A DNA stretch of 64,000 nt, taken from assembly GCA_015179025.1 (NCBI GenBank), contig WHUX01000049.1, positions 186,001-250,000 of the forward strand, given 5' to 3'. Within the stretch, counting starts at the first letter, position 1; each line of letters begins with the position of its first letter. This stretch comes from Terfezia claveryi. Taxonomy: Eukaryota > Ascomycota > Pezizomycetes > Pezizales > Pezizaceae. The notes beneath the pieces were generated by a model. That model saw only the letters and a program-made list of their open reading frames with translations, ran no database searches and was not told where the DNA came from. The position numbers and the translations under genes are program-made. Positions 23,481 through 34,093 of this stretch are shown here, piece by piece.

Positions 23481-25314
23481 ACCGAGAATTTCTCCATCCC
23501 GAAGAAAGCTTACCAGAAGGGCACAATGTCAAAGCTGAACAGCATTGAGAAACAGTTCAGCAAATTCTGCTGTGGTATGTTAAATATGACGCAAGTAAAA
23601 TATACCACCAATGCCATCATTCCATACCTACAGTCGCTATTTTGACGAGCAAAAGCTTCATTCAATAATCCAGACGGAATGGATCCAACTGCAAATGATC
23701 TCAAAGACCTTAGGTACACAATCACCTCCGTGTAACCCTGAATGCTACTAAAGTTAACAAGTTCCTTGATTCGCTTCAAGGCATAGCCAATTGCCAACAA
23801 CACATACAAAAGCAAATCAGTAGCCAACGGGAGTGATCTCAGATCTATACTGCAATTTCTCTAGACGGAAGATCCCACGTTTTATACCGCCCATCGATAC
23901 TGTCTTCAACTGGTAGTATTTCTATTGGTAGCCAGTTTTGCGGCATCGCGACCAGGAGCAATCATCGAAGGCAGCAACCATCGAAGCAGTAATGAATCAC
24001 TGCTCTATAGAGAAACGAAGGTTGTGCCGCTTGCTGGAAATCGCCTGGGGTGGATACCAAGTGAATGTCTCGTGTCTGCGGATACTGCGGATATATAAAT
24101 ACAACCCTCATTATGTGGTCGAAGCGTTTGTCTGTTGCTATGTATTAACCAACGCTAACGAGGAGCATCTAATAGCTGTACTGACACTCCGCCGTATCCC
24201 GAGTTCGGCCCCTGCTACTACGGGAGTACGCAGCTGGGTGACCAGGAGTATTGTAAACAGAGACCTGCATGAATGACATGGGCTCCATATCCTGTTTTCA
24301 CGCATTTATATGTCGCAATTATCGGGAATTTCCCTGTATTGGTTTTCTTCCTACCATACCCTATGAACCCAATGCAAGAACAGACATAGCGAATATATTG
24401 AGATTGATTCAAATACGTCAAAGAAAAGAGACATTCGAAGATGAGGACCTACTGTAGCACCTTACACAGTTACCGTAAATAAGAAATAACGTAGTCGACG
24501 GGGTAGCGAGCCTGCCAGGGAAGCGAGCCGATAAGGAGTTGTACCGGGACAGCGCTGTACGAGCCGCTTCTACGTAAATTTTCTCTACAACTCACAACAC
24601 AAGCAGACAGCTCCGTGTATCTATTATTATAAGTGCTATGAGCTTTTTCATCTACATATTCCGGCCACTAACGCCACTAGTTAAGTAGATCTTATAGAGG
24701 CTTAGTGCCCATTATCGGCTCGCAGGCTCGCAGTCACGTTAGTGCAGATTTTTTTAACCCATCTGCAGCATGCGGATCACTACCAGGGTTTTCATGACCC
24801 GGCTATTTATGCATTTCGGCAGTTACAAGGTCAATGATTCTAGGATTGAATTTGATATGTATTGTACAATGCGACTCTTTCTTCTATACTAACTTCAAAG
24901 GGCCTGGCGAAATATAACCCTGACATCAGCGAAGGAAGAAAAACTTCAATCTTTGTTGTACTTACCCTTGTAATATAAGATTAGACTATATTTATTTCCT
25001 AATCTTTCTCTCAAAACTATCAAATCACCCCATTATTGTTCAGCCATCATCATTGAAAGCACCCCATCATAAAACCTGCTCTCCTGCATTGGTAGTGGTA
25101 TTTAATAGATAGTCAACGGTCTCATGGTTGAGATGGGTTTATGCCAGCATTTGGCAATCTTCAGCAATCAAATAAACTCTTCAGACTGATTCCTCCAATG
25201 AAATCGTATACCTGTGTTATAAACACAATAGCAACCCAAACTGAGACCCCATCTTGTTGTACATATCATTCATCTTTTGTTCCCAACGAAAGAGTCCTGA
25301 TCAGTTCCCCCAAC
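23481..25314. other. gene-poor region
   Basis: Short frames without domains. The segment 23481-23830 may be the decayed body of the gene started by the module at 22935 (it contains a GTATGT...CCTACAG intron-like stretch, 23575-23633). Nothing else is recognised. Confidence 0.4.
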
Positions 25315-26889
25315 TCAATCACCACACAACTTTATCACCAAATCCTTCTTCCGATTGAACGCATAATCCCGCCTTGCATTCTCTACATACTCATGCAACA
25401 CTTTCCAATCCCATACACATGCCGTCGTTTCCATAGCCCCCTTTCCCTCCTTTGTCTTCTCCACCACTGCGCCCCACACGTCCCGCATAGACAACGTCGG
25501 TGGTGGCGCATCTTTAGGAGAAACAGTTCCATCGGGAGCCAATATATATTCCACCCTATCCTTATACATCTGTTTCGTGATCTTACTATACCTAAAGAAA
25601 TTCACCTTAGCGCTGATTAACCCCACCCATCGATTTGGGTCGATATGTTGGCTTTCCAAAGTATGATCTGAAGCGGTACTTGGTGCTGGAGAGAGGGCTT
25701 CATCCGAATTCGAATCTTCATCAACTCCATCTACCTCCTGCTCCAAGTTTGTCCGCTCTATACATCCCTCTACAGCTCTTAAAGGCTCTTCTTCCAACCC
25801 CAGATTATCCTTGCATGTGATGAATCTTTCGCGCGATTTCATCCACCCCGACTCCAAAATCAACTTGAGCTCTGTCCTGCGCTCTGCTAGAGGGGAATTA
25901 TTTTCAATAAAGCCAATTGTGATAACTAACTGAACTTGCCCACTGGTTTTCACAAGCCATTGCTCGGCGTCAGAATATAAGTCATTAGAGCCTTCTGTCC
26001 ATCCAACTTCAAAGACCACAGTGGGATATCGAGCACCCTTTGGCAAGTAGGAGTAATCAGGAGTCTTCATAATCGCTGCTACTTTTTTTCTACGCCTGGC
26101 GCTTGAGGTAGTGGAGTGCACGGCATTCCTCTTGCGAGTGGTCTCTGGGGGTGGTTGGTATGCTGAGTTGTAGTCAGAAATAGGATCATGGACGTAGAGG
26201 GCGGTCGGCAGTCGGATTGGTGTAATAACACTGAGTAGTAGGGAGTCGGGCCGCTTTGGGATGGTGCTAAGCATTTCGCAGGCAAAAAATTGGATGGAAT
26301 CATGGAGGGGGGTGGGCATCCAGATCCGGAGTATAGATGTATGGGAGGAGAAGTCGAGGCGAAGGGACTTGTAGATTCGGGAAAGGAGAGGAGGGGGGAT
26401 GACGGGGCTCGTAGCAGGGAGGTGAAAGTAGAGCGCTGGGGCGTCTTGGAGGACAGTAAGGAGAGTGGAGGAAGAAAGGTAGTATTCGAGTTGGGTAAAA
26501 GGAAGAATGTTAGTGTTACTCGATGCGGTATGTTGTAGCTCGGGGTTGGTAAAGCCGCATGCGGGCGAGGTCAGAGTTGAGTAAGAGACATCGGCGTCGT
26601 AGTTGCTGTCGGTGTGTGCAACGGGGTGCGGCGGGTCAGGATGCAGCGGGTCAGGGTGCGGCGGGTCAGGGTGCGGCAGGTCAGAGTGTGGCAGGTCAGG
26701 AAGCTGTAAGTCGAATACCTCTTGTGAGGACGACCCGCTTGCAAGCAACGTGGGTGATCCTCGTGAGTGATAGAATCGCGGTGATGATGGGAACTGAGGG
26801 TCGTGGGGTGTTGAGGTTGACTGATGATCAAGTGGGCTCTCTAAACTGTGCTGTGGGTACAGCAGGCGTGAGAGGACTGTCCGCGACAT
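25315..26889 (-). CDS. orphan protein with PD-(D/E)XK-like segment
   Basis: Single-exon 524-residue frame. The N-terminal third is low-complexity, with a pentad repeat around PHPDPPHPDPLHPDPPHP (about residues 75-95). In DNA this is a 15-bp tandem repeat at about 26624-26700. About residues 285-330 read YPTVVFEVGWTEGSNDLYSD then AEQWLVKTSGQVQLVITIGF. This resembles a fungal uncharacterised family in which 'EVG-SE' and 'DA-WL' precede a 'V-IVI' strand, and which looks like a divergent restriction-endonuclease fold. An acidic/serine linker (about 390-420) and a basic C-terminal segment follow. No intron is needed. The neighbourhood is repeat DNA, so it may be accessory. Function not assigned. 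Confidence 0.5.
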   Translation of the reverse strand: MSRTVLSRLLYPQHSLESPLDHQSTSTPHDPQFPSSPRFYHSRGSPTLLASGSSSQEVFDLQLPDLPHSDLPHPDPPHPDPLHPDPPHPVAHTDSNYDADVSYSTLTSPACGFTNPELQHTASSNTNILPFTQLEYYLSSSTLLTVLQDAPALYFHLPATSPVIPPPLLSRIYKSLRLDFSSHTSILRIWMPTPLHDSIQFFACEMLSTIPKRPDSLLLSVITPIRLPTALYVHDPISDYNSAYQPPPETTRKRNAVHSTTSSARRRKKVAAIMKTPDYSYLPKGARYPTVVFEVGWTEGSNDLYSDAEQWLVKTSGQVQLVITIGFIENNSPLAERRTELKLILESGWMKSRERFITCKDNLGLEEEPLRAVEGCIERTNLEQEVDGVDEDSNSDEALSPAPSTASDHTLESQHIDPNRWVGLISAKVNFFRYSKITKQMYKDRVEYILAPDGTVSPKDAPPPTLSMRDVWGAVVEKTKEGKGAMETTACVWDWKVLHEYVENARRDYAFNRKKDLVIKLCGD

Positions 26890-27126
26890 TATTGGTGGGC
26901 CGGTGGAAGGTTGAGGTGAAGGTCAAGATTTGATAGTGGTAAGAGCGATGGGTGCCGAGGACGGCAATTAATTAGATGGCATCGCATGCCAAGCACGCTA
27001 TTATAGTCCGTGAGGGATCATGACAAGGAGAATGAACATACGTTCCATCAACCCCAGCACTAACCCAGGTACTATCCATAATCGGTTTTATAAGAATATC
27101 AGTCTTATATTGTACATCTACGAATC
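26890..27126. other. upstream region of the orphan gene
   Basis: Short AT-balanced spacer; no signal recognised beyond its position as the likely promoter of the minus-strand gene. Confidence 0.3.
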
Positions 27127-27415
27127 ATAGACTGAAGAAAACGAGGCATCCCTTCCGCTCTGCCATACATATCTATTAGAAGCTTCAGATCGCCAGGCTA
27201 GTAACGTCTCCCACCGCAGCACACAGGTATTTAGATTTTGACTTCTTTGTTTCCGGTAGCGTTGGATGGTTGCCTTTTTGAGAACTAGCACAGGTAGTCT
27301 TTTTTTGGCCCATACCTTTTCCGGTATCTCCCAGTCTACCCTTTTTGTAATTAAGCTAGTCCTATCTTGGTAGTCTCCCTACCACACCATTTTTAGTATT
27401 GTTATCTTTTACTGG
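27127..27415 (+). repeat. dispersed promoter-like module, copy B (truncated)
   Basis: Shares ATAGACTGAAGAAAA-GAGGCATCCC, TAGCGTTGGATGGTTGCCTT, CCATACCTTTTCCGGTATCT and CCACACCATTTTTAGT with copy A. It lacks the GCAGACAAAAATTTCGGAG and TATA-like tail. Confidence 0.65.
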
Positions 27416-28904
27416 CTAGTTGGCGGACATGGCAAAATAGCTGATTATATGAGAAACCCGCGAGTTGGCGGACAGCATACATAGCATAATAGCTGCGAGT
27501 GTAGTTTGCCATCCCGGAACATATATACCTAGCTTAAAACAGCGTGGGCGCGAACATGACTTTCGCACATCGCAATACATATTTAAAATTTGATCCGAAG
27601 TTACCTAACAGGCTGGTGTCCAAATAAGCTTAATATGATGTTCTACTGCCGAGGCGGATTTATTTGATGGGTAGCTTAAATCATTGACATTGGCGACACT
27701 GTGATAATACTGCCTCCATATTCCTATTTCTCCTATTTAACTTCCTTTGGAGCGTACTCCCACTGCAACAGATCTATTGGCTCAATTAGCATTACCAAGG
27801 TGCGTTTCCGACACTGCCAGTTCCGGAAGAGAGTCAATACCAACGACGATGACCAGCAATATAGACAACTCAAGGTGGCATACCAGTGCTACTTGTGCTG
27901 TGAAAGTACTGTCTCCTATGGGTGGGGGAGGATTTCAAATAGTGCGCGTGGCATGGGGATAGGTCCTCGTGAGCTCCAGGGGCCTCCGAAGTATGTACAT
28001 GACCATGGCGATTTTGACAGCCAATGTGAGTGTTACTCTAACCCTGTAAACTGCTTTTCTTTTTTTCTTTTATTTTATTTTTGGGTCCAATACCACCACC
28101 CATGCCTTGCCTAAGATATGGCGAGGCCTCTTGAAAGTAGTCTCATGCCCAGACCCTCGTAAGAGGCTTGAAAGTACAATTCAAGATACCGTTTGGAGAT
28201 ATATACTAAGTAAGTATGTTCACACCCTCATGCACTGTATCTTGGCAGTGGTGGTTACCAGGTTGGCACGTTGAACGGCATAATCAAACGTTGCATAGTA
28301 CTGTACTGAAATAGGTAGTTGAAGGATTCGTTCCGTCCTGTCTTCCTAGGTCATACAGTAGTTTTTGTTTGTTCAGACTGAGAACTCATCGCCTTTGCCT
28401 TGTCGTGCCTTGTCGTGCCTTGTCTCGCCCACCATCAAATCGTTCAACTTCTACCACACTACAAAATGCCCCAGCTCACCTCCTTCCCTCTTATTCCCTG
28501 ACTCTTTTTTTTTGAACTCATTACTCGTGTGTGCAACTTTAAGGATCGCATGACGAGCCACCCGGAAGCCCGGGTGGTCAAATCGACCGTAGATAACAAG
28601 TAATAAACAGATAACAAGACGACAAGATAACTCAAATCCCTTAGCACCCAACTGGTGTCCACACACAGGATTACCTCCCATGACCCCTCTTCGACAACCT
28701 CAAGAAGCGACAAAACAGCAATATTTCAACACAATGGCTTCCAGCACCCTTGCTACATTCAATACTAGTATATAAGTTCCTTGACGGTGGGTTCGAACAG
28801 GCTCTACTAGTAAAGAATAGCAAGGAGAGCGAAAGGTCACCTACAACAAACAGGACTCCGACGTCGGCACAAAACGAGGATCCCCCCTTTACCGTCCAGC
28901 TACG
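27416..28904. other. gene-poor region
   Basis: No gene recognised. A plus-strand frame at 27701-28114 and several small frames lack domains. A short duplication CTTGTCGTGC/CTTGTCGTGC occurs near 28400-28425. Confidence 0.4.
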
Positions 28905-29480
28905 GCAGGTGACGGTATAGATAGGCAAAATATGCCTCTACCGCGTCCCACTCGTTGTCTTGTCTTTCTTCTTTCTTCCATATGGGATTGTCTAGCTCTT
29001 CCCAAGTAGAGGCGGTCCCGATGAGCTGGTGGCGTTGTTCGTAATACTGGAGGCAGTGAAAGGTAACGTGGTATCCGTCCTCGGTGGGGTAGTTACAGTG
29101 CGGGCATGCTGACGGCTCAGTCTTTCCAATGGTAAACAGCCAGCTGTTGAGGGGCCCTCGGTTGGTTCATAACCAAGTATATGCGGCGAGTGCCTGCCTG
29201 TGCCATAGGACACGGTTCGCACCAGACCCTGGTTCCGACCTTTGGACCTTCCTGCTAGCCTTCGTCGCTGCCCTTATGCCTGCTGCTGTGGCCATCCTCC
29301 TGCTGCCAGCAATGCGCCCTAGCGCCGACTTATAAGCTGCTTGCTTGTCTGCCTTCTCATTACCTGGGATGCCGATGTGGCTCCTGACCCAGCCTATAGC
29401 TGTTACTAGGGGTGCACGTCTGGCGAGTGCATCCTTGAGCTTCCTCTCAATACCAGATCTGAGCGGGCCTCCTTTAGCTA
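28905..29480 (-). mobile_element. LINE 3'-end fragment, copy 2 (RNase H and tail)
   Basis: The minus strand encodes the end of a non-LTR retrotransposon ORF2: the RNase H signature VRSHIGIPGNEKADKQAAYK (about 29390-29330), then ANRVLWHRQALAAYTWL, a zinc knuckle of CPHC-x-H-x-C form (about 29110-29050), and a tail with WEELDNPIWKKEERQDNEWD. The tail matches 19451-19790. The reverse-transcriptase domain is absent upstream, where an unrelated plus-strand coiled-coil frame begins. Confidence 0.65.
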
Positions 29481-29608
29481 ATCCTGACTTTTCTTTGCTG
29501 TTTGGCAAACAAAGTAGCGGCTTCGGGGGGCGATACTGCCCCGAGACAGCAGTGGAGGAGGCACATAGGACTAGGGCTTGGGAGCTCTTCCTATCCGCAG
29601 AGTGTTCT

Positions 29609-30121
29609 ATGATGACAGAACCAACACACATGTTCATAAGATTCTTATTTAAGTGGTGGGGCGAAACAGAACTAGAGAGGAAGGAGAAAGAGTGGAGGGA
29701 TAGAGAAACGCGGTTGAACCACGATAACGACCAACTACAGCAGGACAACGTGTTGTTAACGCAACAGAAGTCCCAGTTGGAACACGACAAATCCGTCTGG
29801 GAGATGCGGAACAATGCTTTGGAGCTGTGCAACAGTGATTTGGAGCGGTTGAATAATGATTTGGGGAAGGAGCTGGCCCAGTTGAAGGAGCGAGAGAAGG
29901 AGGAGCGGGAGAGGGAGCTGGCCCAGTCGAAGGAGCGAGAGTAGGAGGAGCGGGAGAGGGAGCTTGAACGGATGGCTCAGAAGCTCGCCCAGCTGAAGGG
30001 GTGGCACGAATGGCAGCTCGCCCAGCTGAAGGGGGAGCACGAAAGGGAAACGTTGCGAATATTCATTGAAAGGAATAGGGAGAGAGCCCTCTACAGAGAG
30101 CAGATAGAGAGAGAGCAATAG
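29609..30121 (+). pseudogene. coiled-coil frame with internal stop, unknown function
   Basis: From ATG 29609 the frame gives a strongly heptad-patterned, Glu/Lys/Arg-rich coil (for example KEKEWRDRETRLNHDNDQLQ and LAQLKEREKEEREREL). It is broken by TAG at 29942-29944 and then continues in the same frame to TAG at 30119-30121. Two tandem copies of a GAGCTGGCCCAG-TGAAGGAGCG unit lie at 29870-29935. No enzymatic domain. It could be the N-terminal coil of a repeat-derived or CRN-like gene. The stop marks it as probably non-functional. Confidence 0.35.
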
Positions 30122-30486
30122 TACGTGGAGAGGTTGCTGCCGTCGATGCCGCGCTGAAGGAGAGCAGCGAGGGTGACAGTGTATACTAAGGGTGGACTCT
30201 GGGGAACGGCGATAGTTACTTTGTAATGATTGGGAGTGCAACAAGAATTGCTCAGCCAACTAAATGATTTGTTACTCCTCTCTATCACCAAGTAATTCTC
30301 ACTGTGTTACTGTAAGGTCTAACGGACCTGGCCTGAATGGCCTCAACGGCCTCAACGGCCTGAAATATGGGACTGAAGGTGGCAGTGACTACTTTAGTAG
30401 GTCTAGATCATATGAGCCGCACCAGATTATAAAAGGTAGTGACTACGCTAGCAGGTTTAGTGCCAATTAACTGCGGTGGGAGACCC

Positions 30487-30870
30487 CGCGGGAAAGTCTC
30501 CCACCGCAGCATGCATTGGGTATTTAGAATTTTTGACTATCATTGGATGGTTGCCTTTTTGAGACATCACAAGGTAGTCCTTTTTAGGCCCATACCTTTT
30601 CCGGTATCCCCCAGCTACCCTTTTTGTCAGCAAGCTAGTACTATCTTGGTATTCCCCCTACCACACCATTTTTAGTCTGGTTATCATTTTTAGATTCGAG
30701 TTTCGACGAGCCCTTGACATGCAGTGCTGCAGACGAAAATTTCGGAGTCCATGTTTTCTAAATGCGAGCTGTGTGCTGGGTCGCCAAATGTATATAGGTA
30801 CGGTTATTTTCCGCCTTGCTGAACAGAAATTCACAACATCGCCATCATGTCTACAGTGCCAACACCAATC
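30487..30870 (+). repeat. dispersed promoter-like module, copy C
   Basis: Starts GGGAAAGTCTCCCACCGCAG, then the shared GGATGGTTGCCTTTTTGAGA, CCATACCTTTTCCGGTATC, GCAGACGAAAATTTCGGAGT, AAATGTATATAGGTACGGT and CACAACATCGCCATCATGTC blocks. Homology with copy A ends where a TAGTCTGG insertion begins at 30881. Confidence 0.65.
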
Positions 30871-30880
30871 CAGATCCTTC

Positions 30881-30903
30881 CTAGTCTGGCTTGCACTAGC
30901 CTC
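30881..30903 (+). mobile_element. TAGTCTGG-family copy at a homology breakpoint
   Basis: TAGTCTGGCTTGCACTAGCC begins exactly where the match between module copies A and C is lost (after CCAGATCCTTCC). The variant is the same as at 51415-51444. No duplication is found on the right side. Confidence 0.5.
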
Positions 30904-30936
30904 TCTGCTTTGGTGCCAACCAGACTATCTGCTTTG
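30904..30936 (-). mobile_element. micro-insertion, 15 bp with perfect 9-bp repeat
   Basis: GTGCCAACCAGACTA (30913-30927) lies between two perfect TCTGCTTTG copies (30904-30912 and 30928-30936). It is the reverse complement of the conserved terminus and nothing more. Confidence 0.8.
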
Positions 30937-31154
30937 ATGATAGTTGTGGCAAATACTTCATTACCGTAGAATTCGTCCGATAAGATAGTAGTAATATTGT
31001 TTAAGATAGTAATCGCGAATAGGACGGTGGTACAACTCGGCTGCAAAAGACATTGTAGGGTACCGCCAATAAGACAGTGTAAGGCTAGAAGGTTCGCGCT
31101 TAGGTCAAGGTTTTGTTATGTTTGTCTCCAACCTTAATTTCACCATCAACAAAC

Positions 31155-32300
31155 ATGCCACCAAAACGACACACTGTCAAGCGGCCTCGTTCACTGTTCC
31201 CTTTGAACAGGGCTAAAGGGTCTGTACTAGAACAGGCAGTAGAAGTGAATACAGTATACTCTCGATATAAGAATATTTGATATAAGAATATACTTTATAT
31301 TAGAATATAACCCCCCCCCCCCCCCCCCCTCTGCCCCCATACAAAATAAGAATATATTTGATAGAAGAATATTGTTATTTTCTCGAAGTTGTTTACTAAG
31401 GTATTCTTATAGCAAGAGTACCTGATTGGGCAATGTATAAACAGCCTAGCCGGAATAGGAAGGCCTATCTATAAGAAATAACCTCGCAACCAACAACACC
31501 GCCAAAGACAACGCTGCCAAACACAACGCTGCCAAACACCATACTGCGACAAACAATACCACCTCCTAACCCCCGAACTCATTCGATATGCCTACTAGTG
31601 GTGCATTGAAACGTCAAAGGTGGACTGAAGAAGAACGCAAGAAGATATATGACTATGCAAATTGAGGCTCCACAACGGGCAGATAAGATCAAAGGCAAGC
31701 AAACAGTCATTACTGCCTTCTTCACTTCATCCGGGGCTGTTCCTGGTCCTCCTGTACCTAGTTTTTCCTACACCTTTAGTAGTTACCCTGACAGTTGATA
31801 TATAAGAATATATTTGATATAAGAATATCCCCCCCCCCGCCGGACGATATTCTTATATCGAGAGTATACTGTACAACTGGGGGAGCTACAAATGAACTAG
31901 CAGAAATTCATACACTTGCTTGCCCGGCTATTACAGGTCAGCGGAGAAAGCAGTATACACGGGAATTTAAGCTAGTAGCAACAATTACATACTAGAGGAA
32001 ATACCTACACTGCTTCTGAACGCCGGATCCTTATGACTCAATGGATTGGTGAGGCTTGGGAACTACTATCTAATGAACTGAAGGAGTCTGTTGTTTGGTC
32101 GTTCCGGAAATGTGGCATAACAATTGTGCTTGATGGCAACGAGGATTATGATATCAATATCAGAGGATTGGAGGGCTACCTATACTGTTGGCACTCAGAT
32201 TTCAGAAAGTGATGATATAAGTTCAGATTCTGATGATGAGTACGAGCCTGAGCCCAATTCTGGAGAGGAAGACGCGGTGGGCAATGAGGTTCAAGCATAA
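31155..32300 (+). pseudogene. pogo/Tigger-type transposase relic, catalytic core deleted
   Basis: N-terminal part from ATG 31155: MPPKRHTVKRPRSLFPLNRA, then across the nested MITE, QRRKQYTREFKLVATITY (about 31945-31993), a helix-turn-helix-like start of pogo-family proteins. The C-terminal part follows almost directly in another frame: LMTQWIGEAWELL, SFRKCGITIVLDGNEDYD (about 32030-32160) and an acidic tail SDSDDEYEPEPNSGEED ending at 32300. The DDE domain that should lie between is missing. Similar short repeats (TTTAAGA[T/C]AGTAATCG, then GAATAGG) flank it at about 30997 and 32360. Confidence 0.6.
31252..31871. mobile_element. 620-bp pogo-type MITE nested in transposase relic
   Basis: Terminal inverted repeats begin CAGTATACTCTCGATATAAG and continue AATAT. 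The left end is at 31252 and the right end at 31871, flanked by TA on both sides (31250-31251, 31872-31873). Removing it rejoins the interrupted frame of the relic without a frame change. Internal features are a C17-18 run (about 31311-31328), a second C run (about 31829), and a short frame with ALKRQRWTEEERKKIYDYA, which is possibly a transposase N-terminus. Confidence 0.8.
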
Positions 32301-33212
32301 TGGCTGAGGGATAGCTAGACACATAGCGCTCGCTAAATAGTATAAGACAGTAACCTTATTTAAGACAGTAATCGTGAATAGGGCGGTGAGGATGCCACGG
32401 TATTTACATTCAAGCCGTTGCATATGACAACACGTTTCCAAATGAGAATGACAGAATTCCTTGGTATGCAACTGGAAAGAGTGAATTCCAGCGTGCTAGC
32501 CAAGCTCCATTTGTTAGTATTAGATTTGGCACCAGACCTCCCTTGGAGTGGTCGGATCGAGACTACTGTTAACATGATGACCACTACCTACTCCAATTTA
32601 TCCCATTTACTGCAACCTTAGACATGTTGTCTGCGTAGAAAAAATACCAATCATTGTTTGAAGTCCATTCATGAGCTGATTGCTACAATTCAACATACTC
32701 AATACCCTAGCTATGATAACTTTACATATGTATAAAATGCCTGGTTTGTTACGGTTGAGATTATGCAGACCGGGCCGGCGCCACCCGATGGTGGGTGGCC
32801 AGATGTCAACTCCGCTCTTCCTATATATACACACATATCCTGTATCTAGCTTTTGGCTCTTCGAGCAATGTTCTAAGTTCAACTCGCACCCGTACGTGCA
32901 GCAGTTAGGCCCGAGTTTTGGTGATCTTACCTTCGCTCGCTAATAACCCTCCAAATACCTGTATTCCGACAACATTGCCTTGATCACCCGGCTCGCCCCT
33001 AACATGGTTAGAATGAATGTTCAGAAAGGAAAGAGAAAAAAGAGAAAAGGAGAGAAAAGGAAAAAAGAGCAAAATTACTTTGTACACTGATCGTAAGCTA
33101 ATTTAAAACAAGGAAAGAGAAAAAAAGAAAAAGAGAAAAGAGGAAAAAATGGAAGCACTTCAAACCCACCAACAGGAGTGTACCACCTTATCTATTACTG
33201 TATGAATTGTCC
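32301..33212. other. gene-poor region
   Basis: No gene. Contains a short palindrome CCACCC-GATGGT-GGGTGG (about 32780) and an A/G-rich tract (about 33015-33150). Confidence 0.4.
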
Positions 33213-33400
33213 GGAGCAGGCCTATAAGCCACTGAGCGAGCATATATTGTCCAGAGCAGGCCTATAGAGTACCAAGCAAGCATATATTGCCTGGAGCAGG
33301 CCTATAAGACACTGAGCGAGCATATATTGCCCAGAGCAGGCCTATAGGGCACCAAGCAAGTATATATTGCCTGGAGCAGGCCCATAAGGCGCTGAGCAAG
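33213..33400 (+). repeat. 40-bp tandem repeat, about 4.7 copies
   Basis: Units start GAGCAGGCCTATA and end ATATATTG(T/C)C; starts fall at 33213, 33253, 33293, 33333 and 33373. Alternate units share variants (ACTGAGCGAGC versus ACCAAGCAAGC), suggesting an 80-bp higher-order unit. Confidence 0.8.
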
Positions 33401-33678
33401 TATCTACATACAAGTCTCTGGGACCGAGATCGATAACAGGTGTTTACTAACTAGTATAATGCACTCGGAGCTACTAGCGTACATTCGGAGTTTTTCTTTT
33501 TTTTATCTCTTTCAGTTTATCTCCCATCTTTTCTTCTAGTCCACTCTCAGTTTCACAGGTTAGAAGGTCGAGGCTCAGTCAGGCCTCCAGGCCATCGGTT
33601 AATCCGTTAATGACAGCATGGGGTCTTGTCCATATATTTGTATCTATCTCATGTGACAGATTAACTTGTCTTAACCTT

Positions 33679-33722
33679 GAATCCACCTAGTCTGGTTGCA
33701 CGCTCCTCCTGTGGAATCCACC
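33679..33722 (+). mobile_element. micro-insertion, 26 bp with perfect 9-bp repeat
   Basis: The insert 33688-33713 starts TAGTCTGGTTGCACG and ends CTCCTCCTGTG. It lies between perfect GAATCCACC copies at 33679-33687 and 33714-33722. Confidence 0.8.
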
Positions 33723-33933
33723 CGGGTTTCTGGGTGGCTCCCATGGCTCCCCTAGATGGGGCCGCATAGGAGTACTAAGTATTTTTTTAAAAAAAATTAA
33801 AAAAAAAGTACATTCGGAGCTACTAGCGCAATATACCTTGGGCTTGGCATTCTGCGCCGGTTCGGAGCACACTAGCGTGTAATTTCGGAGCAGTTTACTC
33901 CCAGACTCTTATTGGAGCGCTAAGCATAATTAT

Positions 33934-34083
33934 GAGTCTGGTTATGCGGGGGGCATTTCTACCCAGATTTATAATTGAAGTCAGGTGATAACCCGGGGAT
34001 CCCAGACTGTCAGTACCATTAGACTGGGGATTGGACCGTTCCCAGTACTTTAGTGGTTGTGCCAAGTCTCATGGTTGAGGTGC
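33934..34083 (+). repeat. 150-bp block upstream of CRN-like gene, copy 1
   Basis: Shares GTTATGCGGGGGGCATTTCT, TGAAGTCAGGTGATAACCCG, CCATTAGACTGGGGATTGGA and GTTGTGCCAAGTCTCATG with 36798-36950. It ends 10 bp before the ATG of the CRN-like gene at 34094, so it is its 5' UTR/promoter. Confidence 0.7.
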
Positions 34084-34093
34084 TCCACAGAAA

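Noticed and set aside
28780..28800. tRNA-like GGTTCGAA box
   Set aside because: No cloverleaf can be drawn around it by eye; no tRNA gene was found in the window.
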